In this document: positions 1 through 9,658 of the stretch, piece by piece
Layout: each line of letters opens with the position of its first letter
Position numbering within the stretch: the first letter of the stretch is position 1
Origin: Streptomyces hokutonensis
Lineage (GTDB): Bacteria > Actinomycetota > Actinomycetes > Streptomycetales > Streptomycetaceae
Direction of reading: 5' to 3'
Length of the DNA stretch: 64,000 nt
Assembly (NCBI RefSeq): GCF_000376565.1
Contig: NZ_BARG01000022.1
Coordinates: forward strand, 56,270 to 120,269
Made by a program: the position numbers and the translations under genes
Notes under the pieces: model-generated
What the model was told of the DNA's origin: nothing
The model's database searches: none
What the model saw: only the letters and a program-made list of their open reading frames with translations

Positions 1-247
1 CGAAGTGCCAACTCAGCGCCAGATCCGCGCATTCGGCCGCCTTGGGGGCAGCGTCCTGGTCCCGGTTCTCGGCGACATGACGCACACCGAGTCCGGCCAA
101 CGTCCGTACGTCGCTCGCCGGATAGGTCTTGGTGACCACGATCAGGGTCACCTCGTCGCGCTTCCGCCCGGCCGCGGCACAGGCGGCGGCGATGCGCTCC
201 TCGACTCTCGCCAGATTCACGGCGATTTCTTGCTTACGGTCCGTCAT
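1..247 (-). CDS. YggS/PROSC-family PLP-binding protein (N-terminal part only)
   Basis: This is the first 82 codons of a YggS-type protein; the rest lies beyond the window edge. The family binds pyridoxal 5'-phosphate without known enzymatic turnover and maintains PLP and amino acid homeostasis in the cytoplasm. Visible are the N-terminal helix and the stretch TLIVVTKTYPASDV (residues 34-47), where the Lys at about 40 is the expected PLP Schiff-base residue, followed by GVRHVAENRDQD, which matches the conserved 'xGENRxQ' region. The ATG is 6 nt after the stop of the PgeF gene, so it is the next gene of the ftsZ operon. A yggS gene beside ftsZ is the usual actinobacterial arrangement. Family assignment is firm; the C-terminus cannot be assessed. 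Confidence 0.9.
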   Translation of the reverse strand, partial: MTDRKQEIAVNLARVEERIAAACAAAGRKRDEVTLIVVTKTYPASDVRTLAGLGVRHVAENRDQDAAPKAAECADLALSWHF

Positions 248-253
248 GCCCGA

Positions 254-982
254 TCAGTCCAGCCACACATAGCTCGCGAGCCGCCCGGTCGTGCGGTCGC
301 GGCGGTACGAGAAGTGGTCGCCCGATTCACGGGTGCACACCGGAGACTGCTCCCGGTCGCGCACCCCGAGCCGGTCGAGCTGCGCGTGCGCCCCGGCGGT
401 CACGTCGACCGCGGGAGTGCCCCAGCTCGTCTCGGCGTACGCCGCGGGTTCCACGGCGGCGACATCGGCGCGCATGTCCGCGGGCACTTCGTAGCACCGG
501 CCGCAGACGGCGGGTCCGGTGCGGGCGAGGATCCGGGCGGGATCGGCGCCGAGTTCCGTCATGGCCCGTACGACGGCGGGTACGACCCCTGCCACCATGC
601 CCGGGCGTCCGGCGTGGGCCGCGCCCGCGATCCCGGCGACCGGGTCGGCGAGCAGGACCGGCGTGCAGTCGGCGGTCAGGACCGCGAGGGCGAGGCCGCG
701 CCGGGCGGTGACGAGCGCGTCCACGGAGGGGATGTCGGCGGCACCCCAGGGCCCGTCGACGACCGCCACGTCCGCGCCGTGCACCTGGTTCATCCAGACC
801 ACCAGCTCCGGGTCCAACCCCAGTGACTTGGCGGCCAGTTCGCGATTGGTACGTACCGTGTCGGGGTCGTCGCCGACCGCGCCGCCGAGGTTGAGCTCCT
901 CGTACGGAACGGCGCTCACCCCGCCCCACCTGTCGGTGAAGGCGAAGTGCGCGCCGCTCACGGTGTCGAACTGTCCTATCAC
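254..982 (-). CDS. pgeF: PgeF/YfiH-family protein (laccase domain)
   Basis: This 242-residue cytoplasmic protein belongs to the YfiH/PgeF family (formerly 'polyphenol oxidase'). The E. coli member removes wrongly incorporated amino acids (L-Ser for L-Ala) from UDP-MurNAc precursors, which suits its place beside cell-wall genes. The family metal-site pattern is visible: [11 protein letters not shown] (about residue 62), [13 protein letters not shown] (about 100) and [13 protein letters not shown] (about 120), giving the His/Cys/His ligands. The normal Gly-Trp after the last His appears here as AGRPG, a small departure. The GTG start overlaps the ftsZ stop (GTGA at 979-982), so the gene is translationally coupled to ftsZ. 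The function in Streptomyces is inferred from the family. Confidence 0.9.
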   Translation of the reverse strand: MIGQFDTVSGAHFAFTDRWGGVSAVPYEELNLGGAVGDDPDTVRTNRELAAKSLGLDPELVVWMNQVHGADVAVVDGPWGAADIPSVDALVTARRGLALAVLTADCTPVLLADPVAGIAGAAHAGRPGMVAGVVPAVVRAMTELGADPARILARTGPAVCGRCYEVPADMRADVAAVEPAAYAETSWGTPAVDVTAGAHAQLDRLGVRDREQSPVCTRESGDHFSYRRDRTTGRLASYVWLD

Positions 983-2169
983 TTCAGGAAGTCCGGTACG
1001 TCCAGCTCCTCGGCGGCACTGTCCGAGTAGGTCCGCGACGGCGGGACCGGCGGGGCGACCGGGAGGTCGGCGACCGGCTCCTGGGCGGGCTCCGGCTCCT
1101 CCTTCGGCTTGACGCTGCCGAGCGAGCCGAAGGACGGACGGCTCTCGTTCTGCCGTACCGGAGTCGGCTCGTCGCGGCGGGCCGAGGACGAACCCATCGT
1201 GGACTCGCGGCGGGTCGGCGGCTGGCCGCCGTCGAAGCCGGCCGCGATCACGGTGACCCGGACCTCGTCGCCGAGGGCGTCGTCGATGACCGCGCCGAAG
1301 ATGATGTTGGCCTCGGGGTGGGCGGCCTCGCTGACCAGTTGGGCCGCTTCGTTGATCTCGAACAGGCCGAGGTCGGAGCCGCCGGAGATGGAGAGCAGGA
1401 CGCCGCGGGCGCCGTCGATGGAGGCCTCGAGGAGCGGCGAGGAGATCGCCATCTCGGCCGCCGCCACCGCGCGGTCGTCGCCGCGGGCCGAGCCGATGCC
1501 CATAAGGGCCGAACCGGCCTCGGACATCACGGACTTGACGTCGGCGAAGTCGAGGTTGATCAGGCCGGGCGTGGTGATCAGGTCGGTGATGCCCTGGACG
1601 CCGGAGAGCAGGACCTGGTCCGCCGACTTGAAGGCGTCGAGGACCGAGACCTGGCGGTCCGAGATGGACAGCAGCCGGTCGTTCGGGATGACGATGAGGG
1701 TGTCGACCTCTTCACGGAGTTCGGCGATGCCGTCCTCCGCCTGGTTGGCCCGGCGCCGTCCTTCGAAGGTGAAGGGGCGGGTGACCACGCCGATGGTGAG
1801 GGCGCCGAGGGAGCGGGCGATGTTGGCCACGACGGGGGCGCCGCCGGTGCCGGTGCCGCCGCCCTCGCCGGCCGTCACGAAGACCATGTCGGCCCCCTTG
1901 AGGACCTCCTCGATCTCCTCGCGGTGATCCTCGGCGGCCTTGCGGCCGACGGCCGGGTTGGCGCCGGCGCCGAGTCCGCGGGTGAGTTCGCGGCCGACGT
2001 CGAGTTTGACGTCGGCGTCGCTCATCAACAGCGCCTGCGCGTCGGTGTTGATGGCGATGAACTCGACGCCCTTGAGACCGACCTCGATCATCCGGTTGAT
2101 GGCATTGACACCACCGCCGCCGACACCGATGACTTTGATGACTGCGAGGTAGTTCTGCGGTGCTGCCAC
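979..2169 (-). CDS. ftsZ: Cell division protein FtsZ
   Basis: FtsZ is the tubulin-like GTPase that forms the cytokinetic ring. In Streptomyces it builds vegetative cross-walls and the septal ladders of sporulating hyphae. The 396 residues show the nucleotide-binding GVGGGGVNA (15-23), the tubulin signature GGGTGTG (103-109) and the T7 synergy loop NLDFAD (205-210) that completes the active site of the next subunit. A charged, Pro-rich linker (about 325-385) leads to the conserved C-terminal peptide DVPDFLK, which binds membrane anchors such as SepF. The protein is full length with all catalytic motifs. It is the last division gene of the dcw cluster. Its 277-bp upstream gap from ftsQ holds promoter-like sequence, consistent with the multiple ftsZ promoters known in S. 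coelicolor and S. griseus. Confidence 0.98.
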   Translation of the reverse strand: MAAPQNYLAVIKVIGVGGGGVNAINRMIEVGLKGVEFIAINTDAQALLMSDADVKLDVGRELTRGLGAGANPAVGRKAAEDHREEIEEVLKGADMVFVTAGEGGGTGTGGAPVVANIARSLGALTIGVVTRPFTFEGRRRANQAEDGIAELREEVDTLIVIPNDRLLSISDRQVSVLDAFKSADQVLLSGVQGITDLITTPGLINLDFADVKSVMSEAGSALMGIGSARGDDRAVAAAEMAISSPLLEASIDGARGVLLSISGGSDLGLFEINEAAQLVSEAAHPEANIIFGAVIDDALGDEVRVTVIAAGFDGGQPPTRRESTMGSSSARRDEPTPVRQNESRPSFGSLGSVKPKEEPEPAQEPVADLPVAPPVPPSRTYSDSAAEELDVPDFLK

Positions 2170-2265
2170 GTCGAAGGCCTCTCGCCTCGAGTTACGTGTC
2201 GTCGATCGCGGTGTTCCACGATCCGACGACGGATGCCGAATGGGACGGTCCGTAGCGCCGACCCG

Positions 2266-2290
2266 AACCCTAACGTTGAAGTTTAGGGTT
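2266..2290. repeat. Inverted repeat in the ftsZ upstream region
   Basis: Perfect 8-bp arms AACCCTAA (2266-2273) and TTAGGGTT (2283-2290) flank a 9-nt spacer, about 100 bp upstream of the ftsZ start. The arms are A/T-rich for this genome, and the minus-strand copy contains TAGGGT, which could serve as a -10 element. It could be an operator or an RNA hairpin in the long ftsZ leader. The function is unknown. Confidence 0.5.
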
Positions 2291-2326
2291 ACCAGTGTGT
2301 CCGTTCCTTGAAGTCTTCTGAACAGG

Positions 2327-2356
2327 ACACTAAGTCGACAAGTGGCGCACGTTCAA
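2327..2356 (-). promoter_or_regulatory. Candidate ftsZ promoter
   Basis: On the minus strand, TTGAAC (2356-2351) and TAGTGT (2332-2327) are separated by 18 bp, a reasonable vegetative sigma-factor promoter. It lies about 160 bp upstream of the ftsZ start, in the gap between ftsQ and ftsZ. Streptomyces ftsZ is known to have several promoters here, at least one induced in aerial hyphae. Which one this corresponds to cannot be told from sequence alone. Confidence 0.5.
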
Positions 2357-2446
2357 CGAACACGCCGAACCTCCCGTTTTTCTTTTCACCCTATGTGATC
2401 AGCCGTAGCGCTGCCCAACCAGGGTGCTGGCCTGCGCGAATGTGCG

Positions 2447-3241
2447 TCAACTCCCGGCTGACGCAGGGGCGGTGGGAACACTTACGTCGAAGTGCCGGGC
2501 TCCGGAAGCTGCTTTCATGAGAGCGGTGAGCGTACGCGCCTTCGCCGCGCCCTTGTCGCCGCTTCCCCAGGAGACGGTCCGGCCGCCGCTCAACTCCAGT
2601 GAGATGTCGTCGTAGGAACGGACCTTGACGACCTGTGTGTCGCGCGCGACGGCGGCCGGAATGTCACCCGCTACGCGCACCGCCTCGCGGACGAGTCGGT
2701 CCTCGCCGAAACGGCGCAGGCCGACGGCGGAGGAAGCCGTGGGAGAGAGCGCCAATTCGAGGGTGGGGACGGACTTCGGCGGCGTGGAAACGGTGGCGAA
2801 TCGGACGCCCTCGCCGTCCACTTCGACGAAGTTTCCGCCCTTTTTCACGACCAGGACCGGGCTGCGTTCGGTCACTTTCAGCCCGATTCCATGAGGCCAG
2901 GAACGGACTACCTCAACAGTGTCAATTCGGGGCAATTTCCTGCGGAGTCGGGCCTCGATCGCATCGGTGTCGACGGAAATGAGCGGTCCGCCGACCGGAA
3001 CTCCGGCGGCTTCGCGCACCTGCTCCGGCGTCAGAACCTCGGTCCCGGAGACCGACACCTTCTCCACCCGCAGCCACTGGGAGCCGTAGAGCAGCCAGAC
3101 CGTGGCGGCGCCCAACAGGACTGCGGCGAGGGCGAGTACGACAATCAGACGAAGGCGTCGCGGCCCCAGGCGCCGGACAAGGGGCGGGCCGGACGACTCC
3201 TGTTGGCGTTCACCGCGCTCGGCGGTCGTCGGTCCGGCCAC
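2447..3241 (-). CDS. ftsQ: Cell division protein FtsQ (DivIB)
   Basis: This is a bitopic membrane protein of the divisome that links FtsL/DivIC to FtsI/FtsW. Its 264 residues comprise a short basic cytoplasmic tail, one membrane segment (about 32-52, LIVVLALAAVLLGAATVWLL), a POTRA domain beginning VEKVSVSGTEVLTPEQV (about 58), and the FtsQ beta domain with VEVVRSWPHGIGLKVTERSPV. The GTG start has AGGGG just upstream. It follows murG by 25 bp. FtsQ is dispensable for vegetative growth of Streptomyces but needed for sporulation septation; that comes from work on relatives, not from this sequence. Confidence 0.95.
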   Translation of the reverse strand: MAGPTTAERGERQQESSGPPLVRRLGPRRLRLIVVLALAAVLLGAATVWLLYGSQWLRVEKVSVSGTEVLTPEQVREAAGVPVGGPLISVDTDAIEARLRRKLPRIDTVEVVRSWPHGIGLKVTERSPVLVVKKGGNFVEVDGEGVRFATVSTPPKSVPTLELALSPTASSAVGLRRFGEDRLVREAVRVAGDIPAAVARDTQVVKVRSYDDISLELSGGRTVSWGSGDKGAAKARTLTALMKAASGARHFDVSVPTAPASAGS

Positions 3242-3266
3242 GATCCCCTGCCTCTCTCACATAGGG

Positions 3267-4358
3267 CTAGCGGTGCCGCGAGGCGATCGCCTCGTACACC
3301 ATGCCGACGAGCAGGTCGTCGGCGTCCCGGCGGCCGAACTCGCTTGCCGCGCGCGACATCTCGTACAGCCGGTGCGGATCGGCGAGCACGGGCAGGACGT
3401 TGCCCTGGACCCACTCGGGCGTCAGTTCCGCGTCGTCGACCAGGAGTCCGCCGCCGGCTTTGACCACCGGCTGGGCGTTCAGCCGCTGTTCGCCGTTGCC
3501 GATGGGCAGCGGGACGTAGGCGGCCGGGAGTCCGACGGCGGAGAGTTCGGCGACGGTCATCGCGCCCGCGCGGCAGAGCATCATGTCGGCCGCGGCGTAC
3601 GCGAGGTCCATCCGGTCCACGTACGGTACCGGGATGTAGGGGGGCATCCCCGGCATCTGGTGCACCTGCGGCAGTTCGTTCTTCGGGCCGACCGCGTGCA
3701 GGATCTGAATTCCGGCCTGTTGGAGGTAGGGCGCGACCCGCTCGACCACCTCGTTGAGGTGCCGGGCGCCCTGCGAGCCGCCGGAGACCAGCAGCGTCGG
3801 CAGGTTCGGGTCGAGGCCGAACGCGGCCCGGGCCTGGGGCCGTACGGCCGCGCGGTCCAGGAGGGCGATGGAGCGGCGCAGCGGGATGCCGATGTAACGG
3901 GCGCCCCGCAGCTTGCTGTCCGGGGTGGAGACGGCGACCTGGGCCGCGTAGCGCGAGCCGATCTTGTTGGCCAACCCGGGCCTGGCGTTGGCCTCGTGGA
4001 TCACGATCGGCACCCCGAGGCGCTTGGCGGCGAGGTAGCCGGGCAGCGCCACATAGCCGCCGAAGCCGACGACCGCGTCCGCCTTGGTGCGCTCCAGGAT
4101 CTGCTCGGCGGCCTTGATCGTGCCGCGCAGCCGGCCCGGCACGGTGATCAGTTCCGGGGTGGGCTTGCGGGGCAGCGGTACGGCGGGGATCAGCGCGAGT
4201 TCGTAGCCCCGCTCGGGTACGAGGCGGGTCTCAAGGCCGCGTTCCGTGCCCAGCGCCGTGATCCCCACGGTGGGGTCCTGCCTGCGCAGGGCGTCCGCGA
4301 GGGCGAGCGCGGGCTCGATGTGGCCGGCGGTCCCCCCACCGGCGAGTACGACATGCAC
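3267..4358 (-). CDS. murG: UDP-GlcNAc:lipid I GlcNAc transferase MurG
   Basis: This peripheral membrane GT-B glycosyltransferase (GT28) adds GlcNAc to lipid I to make lipid II on the inner face of the membrane. The 363 residues start with the Gly-rich acceptor loop VLAGGGTAGHIEPALALADAL. The second Gly-rich loop is GFGGYVALPG, and the donor-binding site is VSGGSQGARHLNE and MLCRAGAMTVAEL. The start is a GTG 6 bp after the ftsW stop. The length and motif set are those of an intact enzyme. It sits in the expected ftsW-murG-ftsQ order. Confidence 0.97.
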   Translation of the reverse strand: MHVVLAGGGTAGHIEPALALADALRRQDPTVGITALGTERGLETRLVPERGYELALIPAVPLPRKPTPELITVPGRLRGTIKAAEQILERTKADAVVGFGGYVALPGYLAAKRLGVPIVIHEANARPGLANKIGSRYAAQVAVSTPDSKLRGARYIGIPLRRSIALLDRAAVRPQARAAFGLDPNLPTLLVSGGSQGARHLNEVVERVAPYLQQAGIQILHAVGPKNELPQVHQMPGMPPYIPVPYVDRMDLAYAAADMMLCRAGAMTVAELSAVGLPAAYVPLPIGNGEQRLNAQPVVKAGGGLLVDDAELTPEWVQGNVLPVLADPHRLYEMSRAASEFGRRDADDLLVGMVYEAIASRHR

Positions 4359-4364
4359 CGAAAT

Positions 4365-5732
4365 TCACCGCTCTCCGGACGAACGCGCCGCCGAGGCACG
4401 CCGTCGCATCGTGTTCCATCTGCGGGGACTCCGGCCGGAACCGGGTCCCCTGGCCCCCCGTTTTCTACCAAAGCGGGGTTGCCGCATCGCAAGCGCCGCC
4501 CGCGCAGCGGGGTCGTCGCGCGCGAAGGCGATCAGCAACCCGATGGCGAACATGGTCGGCAGCAGGGCGGAACCCCCGTAGGAGAACAGCGGGAGCGGGA
4601 CGCCGGCGATCGGCAGCAGGCCGAGCACCGCACCGATGTTGATCACCGCCTGAGCGGTGATCCAGGTGGTCACGCCTCCCGCGGCATACCTCACGAAGGG
4701 GTCCTCCGTGCGTCCGGCCACGCGGATACCCGCATAGCCTAGAGCCGCGAAGAGGGCGAGGACCGACAGCGTGCCCGCCAGGCCCAGTTCCTCACCGGTG
4801 ACGGCGAAGATGAAGTCGGTGTGGGCTTCGGGGAGTTGACCCCATTTCTCCACACTCGCGCCGAGTCCGGAGCCGAAGATCCCGCCCGACGCCAGCGCGT
4901 AGATCCCGTGCACGGCCTGCCAGCAGTCGGCGACCCCGGTCTTGGGCTCGGTGGCGCCGATGCAGGCGAGCCGGGCCATCCGGTTGGGGCTGGTCTTGAT
5001 GAGGATCACACCGATCACGCCCGCGATCGACAGCACGCCGGCGAACAGCCGGGTCGGCGCTCCGGCCAGCCAGAGCAGGCCGAACAGGATCGCGGTGAGG
5101 ATGATCGCCGTACCCATGTCGCCGCCGAGCATGATCAGTCCGAGCAGCATGAAGGCGACCGGCACCAGCGGCACCAGCATGTGCTTCCACTGGGACAGCA
5201 TCGCCTTGTCCTGCTTGCGGGCGAGCAGATCGGCGCCCCACAGGACGAGGGCGAGTTTGCCGAACTCGCTGGGCTGGATCTGGAAGGAGCCGCCGAGCGA
5301 GATCCAGTTGCGGTTGCCGTTGACCGACATCCCTATCCCCGGCAACTGCACCAGCGCCATCATGAAGACGGCGCCCGCGAGGATCGGATAGGCCAGCGCC
5401 CGGTGCAGTTTGACCGGCATCCGCGAGGCGGCCAGCGCCAGCACCCCGCCGATGCAGGCGGCGAGAAACTGTTTGCGGAAGAAATACGAGCCGGGCAGCG
5501 ACAGTTGGAGCGCCGTGATCTGGGAGGCCGAGTAGACCATCACCAGACCGAGCACGGTGATCAGCACACTGCCGCCGGCGATCAGGTAGTAGGCGGTCAG
5601 CGGCCGGTCCCAGGCCCGTCGCGCGTTGGCGTACAGCCGGCGTACGGGGTTGTCCCGTACGGTCCGTGCGGCTGCGGGACGTCTGGGGGTCCGCTGCTGC
5701 ACGGGCGGCCGGCCGGTACGGCTACTGGGCAT
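4365..5732 (-). CDS. ftsW: SEDS glycosyltransferase FtsW
   Basis: FtsW is the SEDS-family polytopic membrane protein that polymerises lipid II into septal glycan strands with its partner transpeptidase FtsI, encoded seven genes upstream. The 455 residues have a basic N-terminal tail of about 45 residues and about ten hydrophobic segments. Signature stretches are NGNRNWISLG, QPSEFGKLALVLW, GGDMGTAIILT, EAHTDFIFAVTGEELG and PLPLFSYGGSALLPTM. The Asp in the AHTDFIFA loop is the conserved catalytic Asp of SEDS proteins. The basic C-terminal tail is long, as in other actinobacteria. The ATG is 21 bp after the murD stop. Confidence 0.96.
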   Translation of the reverse strand: MPSSRTGRPPVQQRTPRRPAAARTVRDNPVRRLYANARRAWDRPLTAYYLIAGGSVLITVLGLVMVYSASQITALQLSLPGSYFFRKQFLAACIGGVLALAASRMPVKLHRALAYPILAGAVFMMALVQLPGIGMSVNGNRNWISLGGSFQIQPSEFGKLALVLWGADLLARKQDKAMLSQWKHMLVPLVPVAFMLLGLIMLGGDMGTAIILTAILFGLLWLAGAPTRLFAGVLSIAGVIGVILIKTSPNRMARLACIGATEPKTGVADCWQAVHGIYALASGGIFGSGLGASVEKWGQLPEAHTDFIFAVTGEELGLAGTLSVLALFAALGYAGIRVAGRTEDPFVRYAAGGVTTWITAQAVINIGAVLGLLPIAGVPLPLFSYGGSALLPTMFAIGLLIAFARDDPAARAALAMRQPRFGRKRGARGPGSGRSPRRWNTMRRRASAARSSGER

Positions 5733-5753
5733 CAGCGCCTCCGCTCACGTCGG

Positions 5754-7172
5754 TCAGGCGCCGAGTTCGCGAACCGCCTGGGCGAACGCGTCACCGCGCT
5801 TGTTGTAGTTGGCGAACATGTCCATGGAGGCGCAGGCCGGGGCGAGCAGCACCGTGTCGCCGGCGGCGGCGAGCCGCTGTGCCTCCTGGACAGCCGCGAG
5901 CATCGCCCCAGTGTCGGTCCGGGCGAGGTCGACGACGGGTACTTCCGGGGCGTGTCGCGCCAGGGCTTCCCGGATGAGCGCACGATCGGCGCCGATCAGC
6001 ACCACGCCCCGAAGTCGCTTTGCCGACTTGGCGACGAGTTCGTCGAAGGTGGCGCCCTTGGCGAGTCCGCCCGCGATCCACACGATGGACTCGTAGGCCG
6101 CCAACGAGGCTTCCGCCGCATGGGTGTTGGTGGCCTTGGAGTCGTCGATGTACGCGACACCGTCCACATCGGCGACGTGCGCGATGCGGTGCGCGTCGGG
6201 CGTGAAGGCCCGCAGCCCGTCCCGTACGGCCTTGGCGGGCACCCCGAAGGCGCGCGCGAGGGCGGCGGCGGCAAGGGCGTTGGCGATGTTGTGCGGGGCG
6301 GGCGGGTTGACGTCCGAGACCTCGGCGAGTTCCTGCGCGTTGCGCTGCCGGTCCTCGACGAAGGCGCGGTCGACCAGGATGCCGTCCACGACGCCGAGTT
6401 GGGACGGTCCGGGGCTGCCCAGCGTGAACCCGATCGCCCGGCAGCCCTCCTCGACGTCGGCCTCGCGGACCAGGTCCTCGGTGGCCTTGTCGGCGACGTT
6501 GTAGACGCAGGCGACCCGATTGCCTTCGTAGATACGGCCCTTGTCGGCGGCGTACGCCTCCATCGAGCCGTGCCAGTCGAGGTGATCGGGCGCCAGATTG
6601 AGAACGGCGGCGGAGTGGGCGCGCACCGAAGGCGCCCAGTGGAGCTGATAGCTCGACAGTTCGACGGCGAGGACGTCGTATTCCTCGTCCCCGAGTACGG
6701 CGTCCAGGACCGAGACGCCGATGTTGCCGACGGCGGCCGTGCGCAGGCCGCCCGCCTTCAGGATGGAGGCGAGCATCTGGACGGTGGTGGTCTTGCCGTT
6801 GGTGCCGGTGACGGCGAGCCAGGGGGCCGCGTCGGGGCCGCGCAGGCGCCAGGCCAGCTCCACGTCGCCCCAGATCGGGACGCCCGCTGCACGCGCCGCC
6901 GTGAACAGCGGCTTGTCGGGCTGCCAGCCGGGGGTGGTGACGATCAGTTCGGTGCCCTCGGGCAGGGTCGCTCCGTCGCCGAGGCGGACGGTGATGCCGA
7001 GCGCCTCCAGGTCGGCCGCCTGGGCCCGGGAGCGCTCGTCGTCGCCGTCGTTGACGACCGTGACGAGCGCGCCGAGGCCGTGCAGGACCTTGGCGGCCGG
7101 GATCCCGGAGACTCCGAGTCCGGCGACGGTGACGTGCTTGCCCTCCCAGGAGAGCCCCTGCCCTTCGGTCAC
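5754..7172 (-). CDS. murD: UDP-MurNAc-L-Ala:D-Glu ligase MurD
   Basis: This cytoplasmic ATP-dependent Mur ligase adds D-glutamate to UDP-MurNAc-L-alanine. It has an N-terminal UMA-binding Rossmann fold ([17 protein letters not shown]), the central ATPase P-loop [29 protein letters not shown] with the carbamylated-Lys region, and the C-terminal [13 protein letters not shown] motif. I chose the GTG at 7172 because it overlaps the mraY stop (GTGA), the same coupling seen at pgeF/ftsZ and ftsI/ftsL. An in-frame ATG at 7187 would add five residues. The reading frame stays open far upstream, but that part is only antiphase reading of mraY. About 472 residues is normal for the family. Confidence 0.95.
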   Translation of the reverse strand: MTEGQGLSWEGKHVTVAGLGVSGIPAAKVLHGLGALVTVVNDGDDERSRAQAADLEALGITVRLGDGATLPEGTELIVTTPGWQPDKPLFTAARAAGVPIWGDVELAWRLRGPDAAPWLAVTGTNGKTTTVQMLASILKAGGLRTAAVGNIGVSVLDAVLGDEEYDVLAVELSSYQLHWAPSVRAHSAAVLNLAPDHLDWHGSMEAYAADKGRIYEGNRVACVYNVADKATEDLVREADVEEGCRAIGFTLGSPGPSQLGVVDGILVDRAFVEDRQRNAQELAEVSDVNPPAPHNIANALAAAALARAFGVPAKAVRDGLRAFTPDAHRIAHVADVDGVAYIDDSKATNTHAAEASLAAYESIVWIAGGLAKGATFDELVAKSAKRLRGVVLIGADRALIREALARHAPEVPVVDLARTDTGAMLAAVQEAQRLAAAGDTVLLAPACASMDMFANYNKRGDAFAQAVRELGA

Positions 7173-8242
7173 TTTTCCGCTGCCCATCCCGCGTAGAAGA
7201 GGCCCAGGCCGACGATCACGCAGATGCCCTGGATGATCCAGAAACGGACCACCACGAGCACTTCGGACCAGCCCTTGAGTTCGAAGTGGTGCTGGAGCGG
7301 GGCCATTCGGAAGACCCGCTTGCCGGTGAGCTTGAAGGAGCCGACCTGGATGACCACCGACATGGTGATGAGGACGAAGAGGCCACCCATGATGGCGACG
7401 AGCAGCTCGGTGCGGGAGAGGATCGCCAGACCCGTGAGGACACCGCCGAGGGCCAGCGAACCGGTGTCCCCCATGAAGATCTTGGCCGGCGAGGTGTTCC
7501 ACCACAGGAAGCCCAGGCAGGCGCCCATCAGCGCGGAGGCGATGACAGCGAGGTCGAGCGGATCGCGCACCTCGTAGCAGGCGTTCGGGTTGGTCAGGGT
7601 CTGCGCGTTGGCGCAGGACTCCTGGAACTGCCAGACACCGATGAAGGTGTAGGCGCCGAAGACCAGCACCGAGGCGCCGGTGGCGAGGCCGTCCAGACCG
7701 TCCGTCAGGTTCACGCCGTTCGACATCGCGAGGATCATGAACAGCGCCCAGATCACGAACAGGATCGGGCCGATCTTCCAGCCGAAGTCCGTGATGAACG
7801 ACAGCTTCGTGGAGGCCGGGGTGTTGCCGCGGGCGTCCTGGAACTGCAGGGCGAGCACCGCGAAGCTGATGCCGACGATCAGCTGGCCGGCCATCTTCGC
7901 CTTGGCCCGCAGGCCCAGCGAACGCCGCTTGACGATCTTGATGTAGTCGTCGAGGAAGCCGACCAGGCCCATCCCGACCATCAGACCGAGCACCAGCAGA
8001 CCCGAATAGGTCGGCGCGTAACCGGTGATGACCTTGGACAGGAAGTACGCGGCGACCGTCGCGAAGATGAAGGCGATACCGCCCATCGTCGGCGTACCGC
8101 GCTTGCTGGCGTGCTCGCGCGGGCCGTCGTCGCGGATGTACTGGCCGTAGCCCTTGCGGGCCAGCAGCTTGATCAGCAGCGGGGTGCCCACCAGGGTCAG
8201 GAACAGGCCGATGACTCCTGAGAACAGGATCTGCTTCATCAT
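7169..8242 (-). CDS. mraY: Phospho-MurNAc-pentapeptide translocase MraY
   Basis: MraY is an integral membrane enzyme that transfers phospho-MurNAc-pentapeptide from UDP to undecaprenyl phosphate, giving lipid I, the first membrane step of peptidoglycan synthesis. The 357 residues contain about ten transmembrane helices and the family signatures [12 protein letters not shown] (about 47), [12 protein letters not shown] with the conserved Asp pair, [24 protein letters not shown], and [14 protein letters not shown] near the C-terminus. The ATG at 8242 overlaps the murF stop (ATGA). Intact by length and motifs. Confidence 0.97.
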   Translation of the reverse strand: MMKQILFSGVIGLFLTLVGTPLLIKLLARKGYGQYIRDDGPREHASKRGTPTMGGIAFIFATVAAYFLSKVITGYAPTYSGLLVLGLMVGMGLVGFLDDYIKIVKRRSLGLRAKAKMAGQLIVGISFAVLALQFQDARGNTPASTKLSFITDFGWKIGPILFVIWALFMILAMSNGVNLTDGLDGLATGASVLVFGAYTFIGVWQFQESCANAQTLTNPNACYEVRDPLDLAVIASALMGACLGFLWWNTSPAKIFMGDTGSLALGGVLTGLAILSRTELLVAIMGGLFVLITMSVVIQVGSFKLTGKRVFRMAPLQHHFELKGWSEVLVVVRFWIIQGICVIVGLGLFYAGWAAEK

Positions 8243-9654
8243 CGGGCGGCAACCTCACCCTCGGTACCGGCCTCGACGAGCGCCTGCGCCACGCTCTCCA
8301 GACCGACCGACCGGGACGCCTTCACGAGAACGACGTCTCCCGGGCGCAACTCGCTGCGCAACAGGTCGACCGCCGCCTGTGCGTCGGACACGTGCACCGA
8401 CTCCTCACCCCACGAACCCTCGTTATATGCGCCCAGTTGCAGCCAGGACGCTTCCCTGCCCCCGACCGCGACGAGCTTGCCGACATTGAGCCGGACGGCG
8501 AGCCGTCCGACCGCGTCGTGCTCGGCGAGCGCCTCGTCCCCGAGCTCGGCCATCTTGCCGAGCACCGCCCAGGTCCGCCGCCCCTTGCCCATGGCCGCGA
8601 GCGCGCGCAAGGCGGCTCGCATGGACTCGGGGTTCGCGTTGTAGGCGTCGTTGACGATGGTCACGCCGTCCGGTCGCTCGGTGACCTCCATCCGCCAGCG
8701 GGAGAGGGAGCCCGCCTCGGAGAGCGCGGTGGCGATCTCGTCTGCGGACATGCCCAGCTCATGGGCGACGGCGGCCGCGGCGAGCGCGTTCGACACGTGG
8801 TGCTCACCGTACAGGCGCATGGTCACTTCGCTGCACCCGGAGGGTGTGTGAAGGCTGAAGGCGGGCTGTCCGCTGTCCGTGAGTCTCACGTTCTCGGCCC
8901 GTACGTCCGCTTCGCCGGACTCTCCGAAAAGGATCACCTTCGCCTTCGTACGGGATGCCATGGCCCGTACGAGCGGATCGTCGGCGTTGAGGACCGCGAC
9001 ACCGCCGTCTTCAACTGAAGGGAGCGCCTCCACGAGTTCACCCTTTGCCTGCGCGATCTGCTCCCGGCCGCCGAACTCCCCGATGTGGGCGGTGCCGACG
9101 TTGAGGACGAGGCCGATCTGCGGGGGCGTCAGATCCGTGAGGTAGCGGATGTGACCGATCCCGCGGGCGCCCATCTCCAGGACGAGGAACCTCGTCTCGT
9201 CGGTGGCGCTCAGCGCGGTCAGCGGCAGCCCGATCTCATTGTTCAACGATCCCGGTGTGAACACCGTGGGCGCCTTGCGGGCGAGCACCTGGGCGATGAG
9301 GTCCTTGGTGCTGGTCTTGCCCGCCGAGCCGGTGAGGGCGACGAGGGTCGCGCCGAGCCGTCGTACGACATGGCGGGCGAGGGCGCCCAGGGCGCTCTGG
9401 ACGTCGTCCACGACGATCGCGGGCACGCCGACCGGGCGGGAGGCCAGGAGGGCCACCGCGCCCGCCTCGACGACCGCCTGTGCGAAGTCGTGGCCGTCGA
9501 CGCGCTCGCCGACGAAGGCGACGAAGAGGCTGCCTGGTTGCACTTCCCTGGAGTCGCGGACCACCGGGCCGGTGACCTGGACGGACGGATCCGGTATGTC
9601 GTGCGTCTGCCCGCCGACGACTGCTGCGATCTCGGCGAGGGAGAGGGCGATCAC
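8239..9654 (-). CDS. murF: UDP-MurNAc-tripeptide:D-Ala-D-Ala ligase MurF
   Basis: MurF is the last cytoplasmic Mur ligase and adds D-Ala-D-Ala to the UDP-MurNAc-tripeptide. The 471 residues show [21 protein letters not shown] in the N-terminal domain (split around residue 30), the ATPase loop [12 protein letters not shown] (about 108), the NNEIGLPLT substrate loop, [11 protein letters not shown], and the C-terminal [16 protein letters not shown] motif. The GTG start lies 4 bp after the murE stop with AGGGATG as a ribosome-binding stretch that straddles that stop. A fully ordinary family member. Confidence 0.96.
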   Translation of the reverse strand: MIALSLAEIAAVVGGQTHDIPDPSVQVTGPVVRDSREVQPGSLFVAFVGERVDGHDFAQAVVEAGAVALLASRPVGVPAIVVDDVQSALGALARHVVRRLGATLVALTGSAGKTSTKDLIAQVLARKAPTVFTPGSLNNEIGLPLTALSATDETRFLVLEMGARGIGHIRYLTDLTPPQIGLVLNVGTAHIGEFGGREQIAQAKGELVEALPSVEDGGVAVLNADDPLVRAMASRTKAKVILFGESGEADVRAENVRLTDSGQPAFSLHTPSGCSEVTMRLYGEHHVSNALAAAAVAHELGMSADEIATALSEAGSLSRWRMEVTERPDGVTIVNDAYNANPESMRAALRALAAMGKGRRTWAVLGKMAELGDEALAEHDAVGRLAVRLNVGKLVAVGGREASWLQLGAYNEGSWGEESVHVSDAQAAVDLLRSELRPGDVVLVKASRSVGLESVAQALVEAGTEGEVAAR

Positions 9655-9658
9655 AAGT

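Noticed and set aside
4821..7196. Open plus-strand frame of 791 codons across ftsW, murD and mraY
   Set aside because: Shadow of three well-recognised minus-strand genes; its product has no family pattern.
7188..8258. N-terminal extension of the MurD frame over mraY
   Set aside because: It reads mraY out of frame. MurD begins at 7172 (or 7187).
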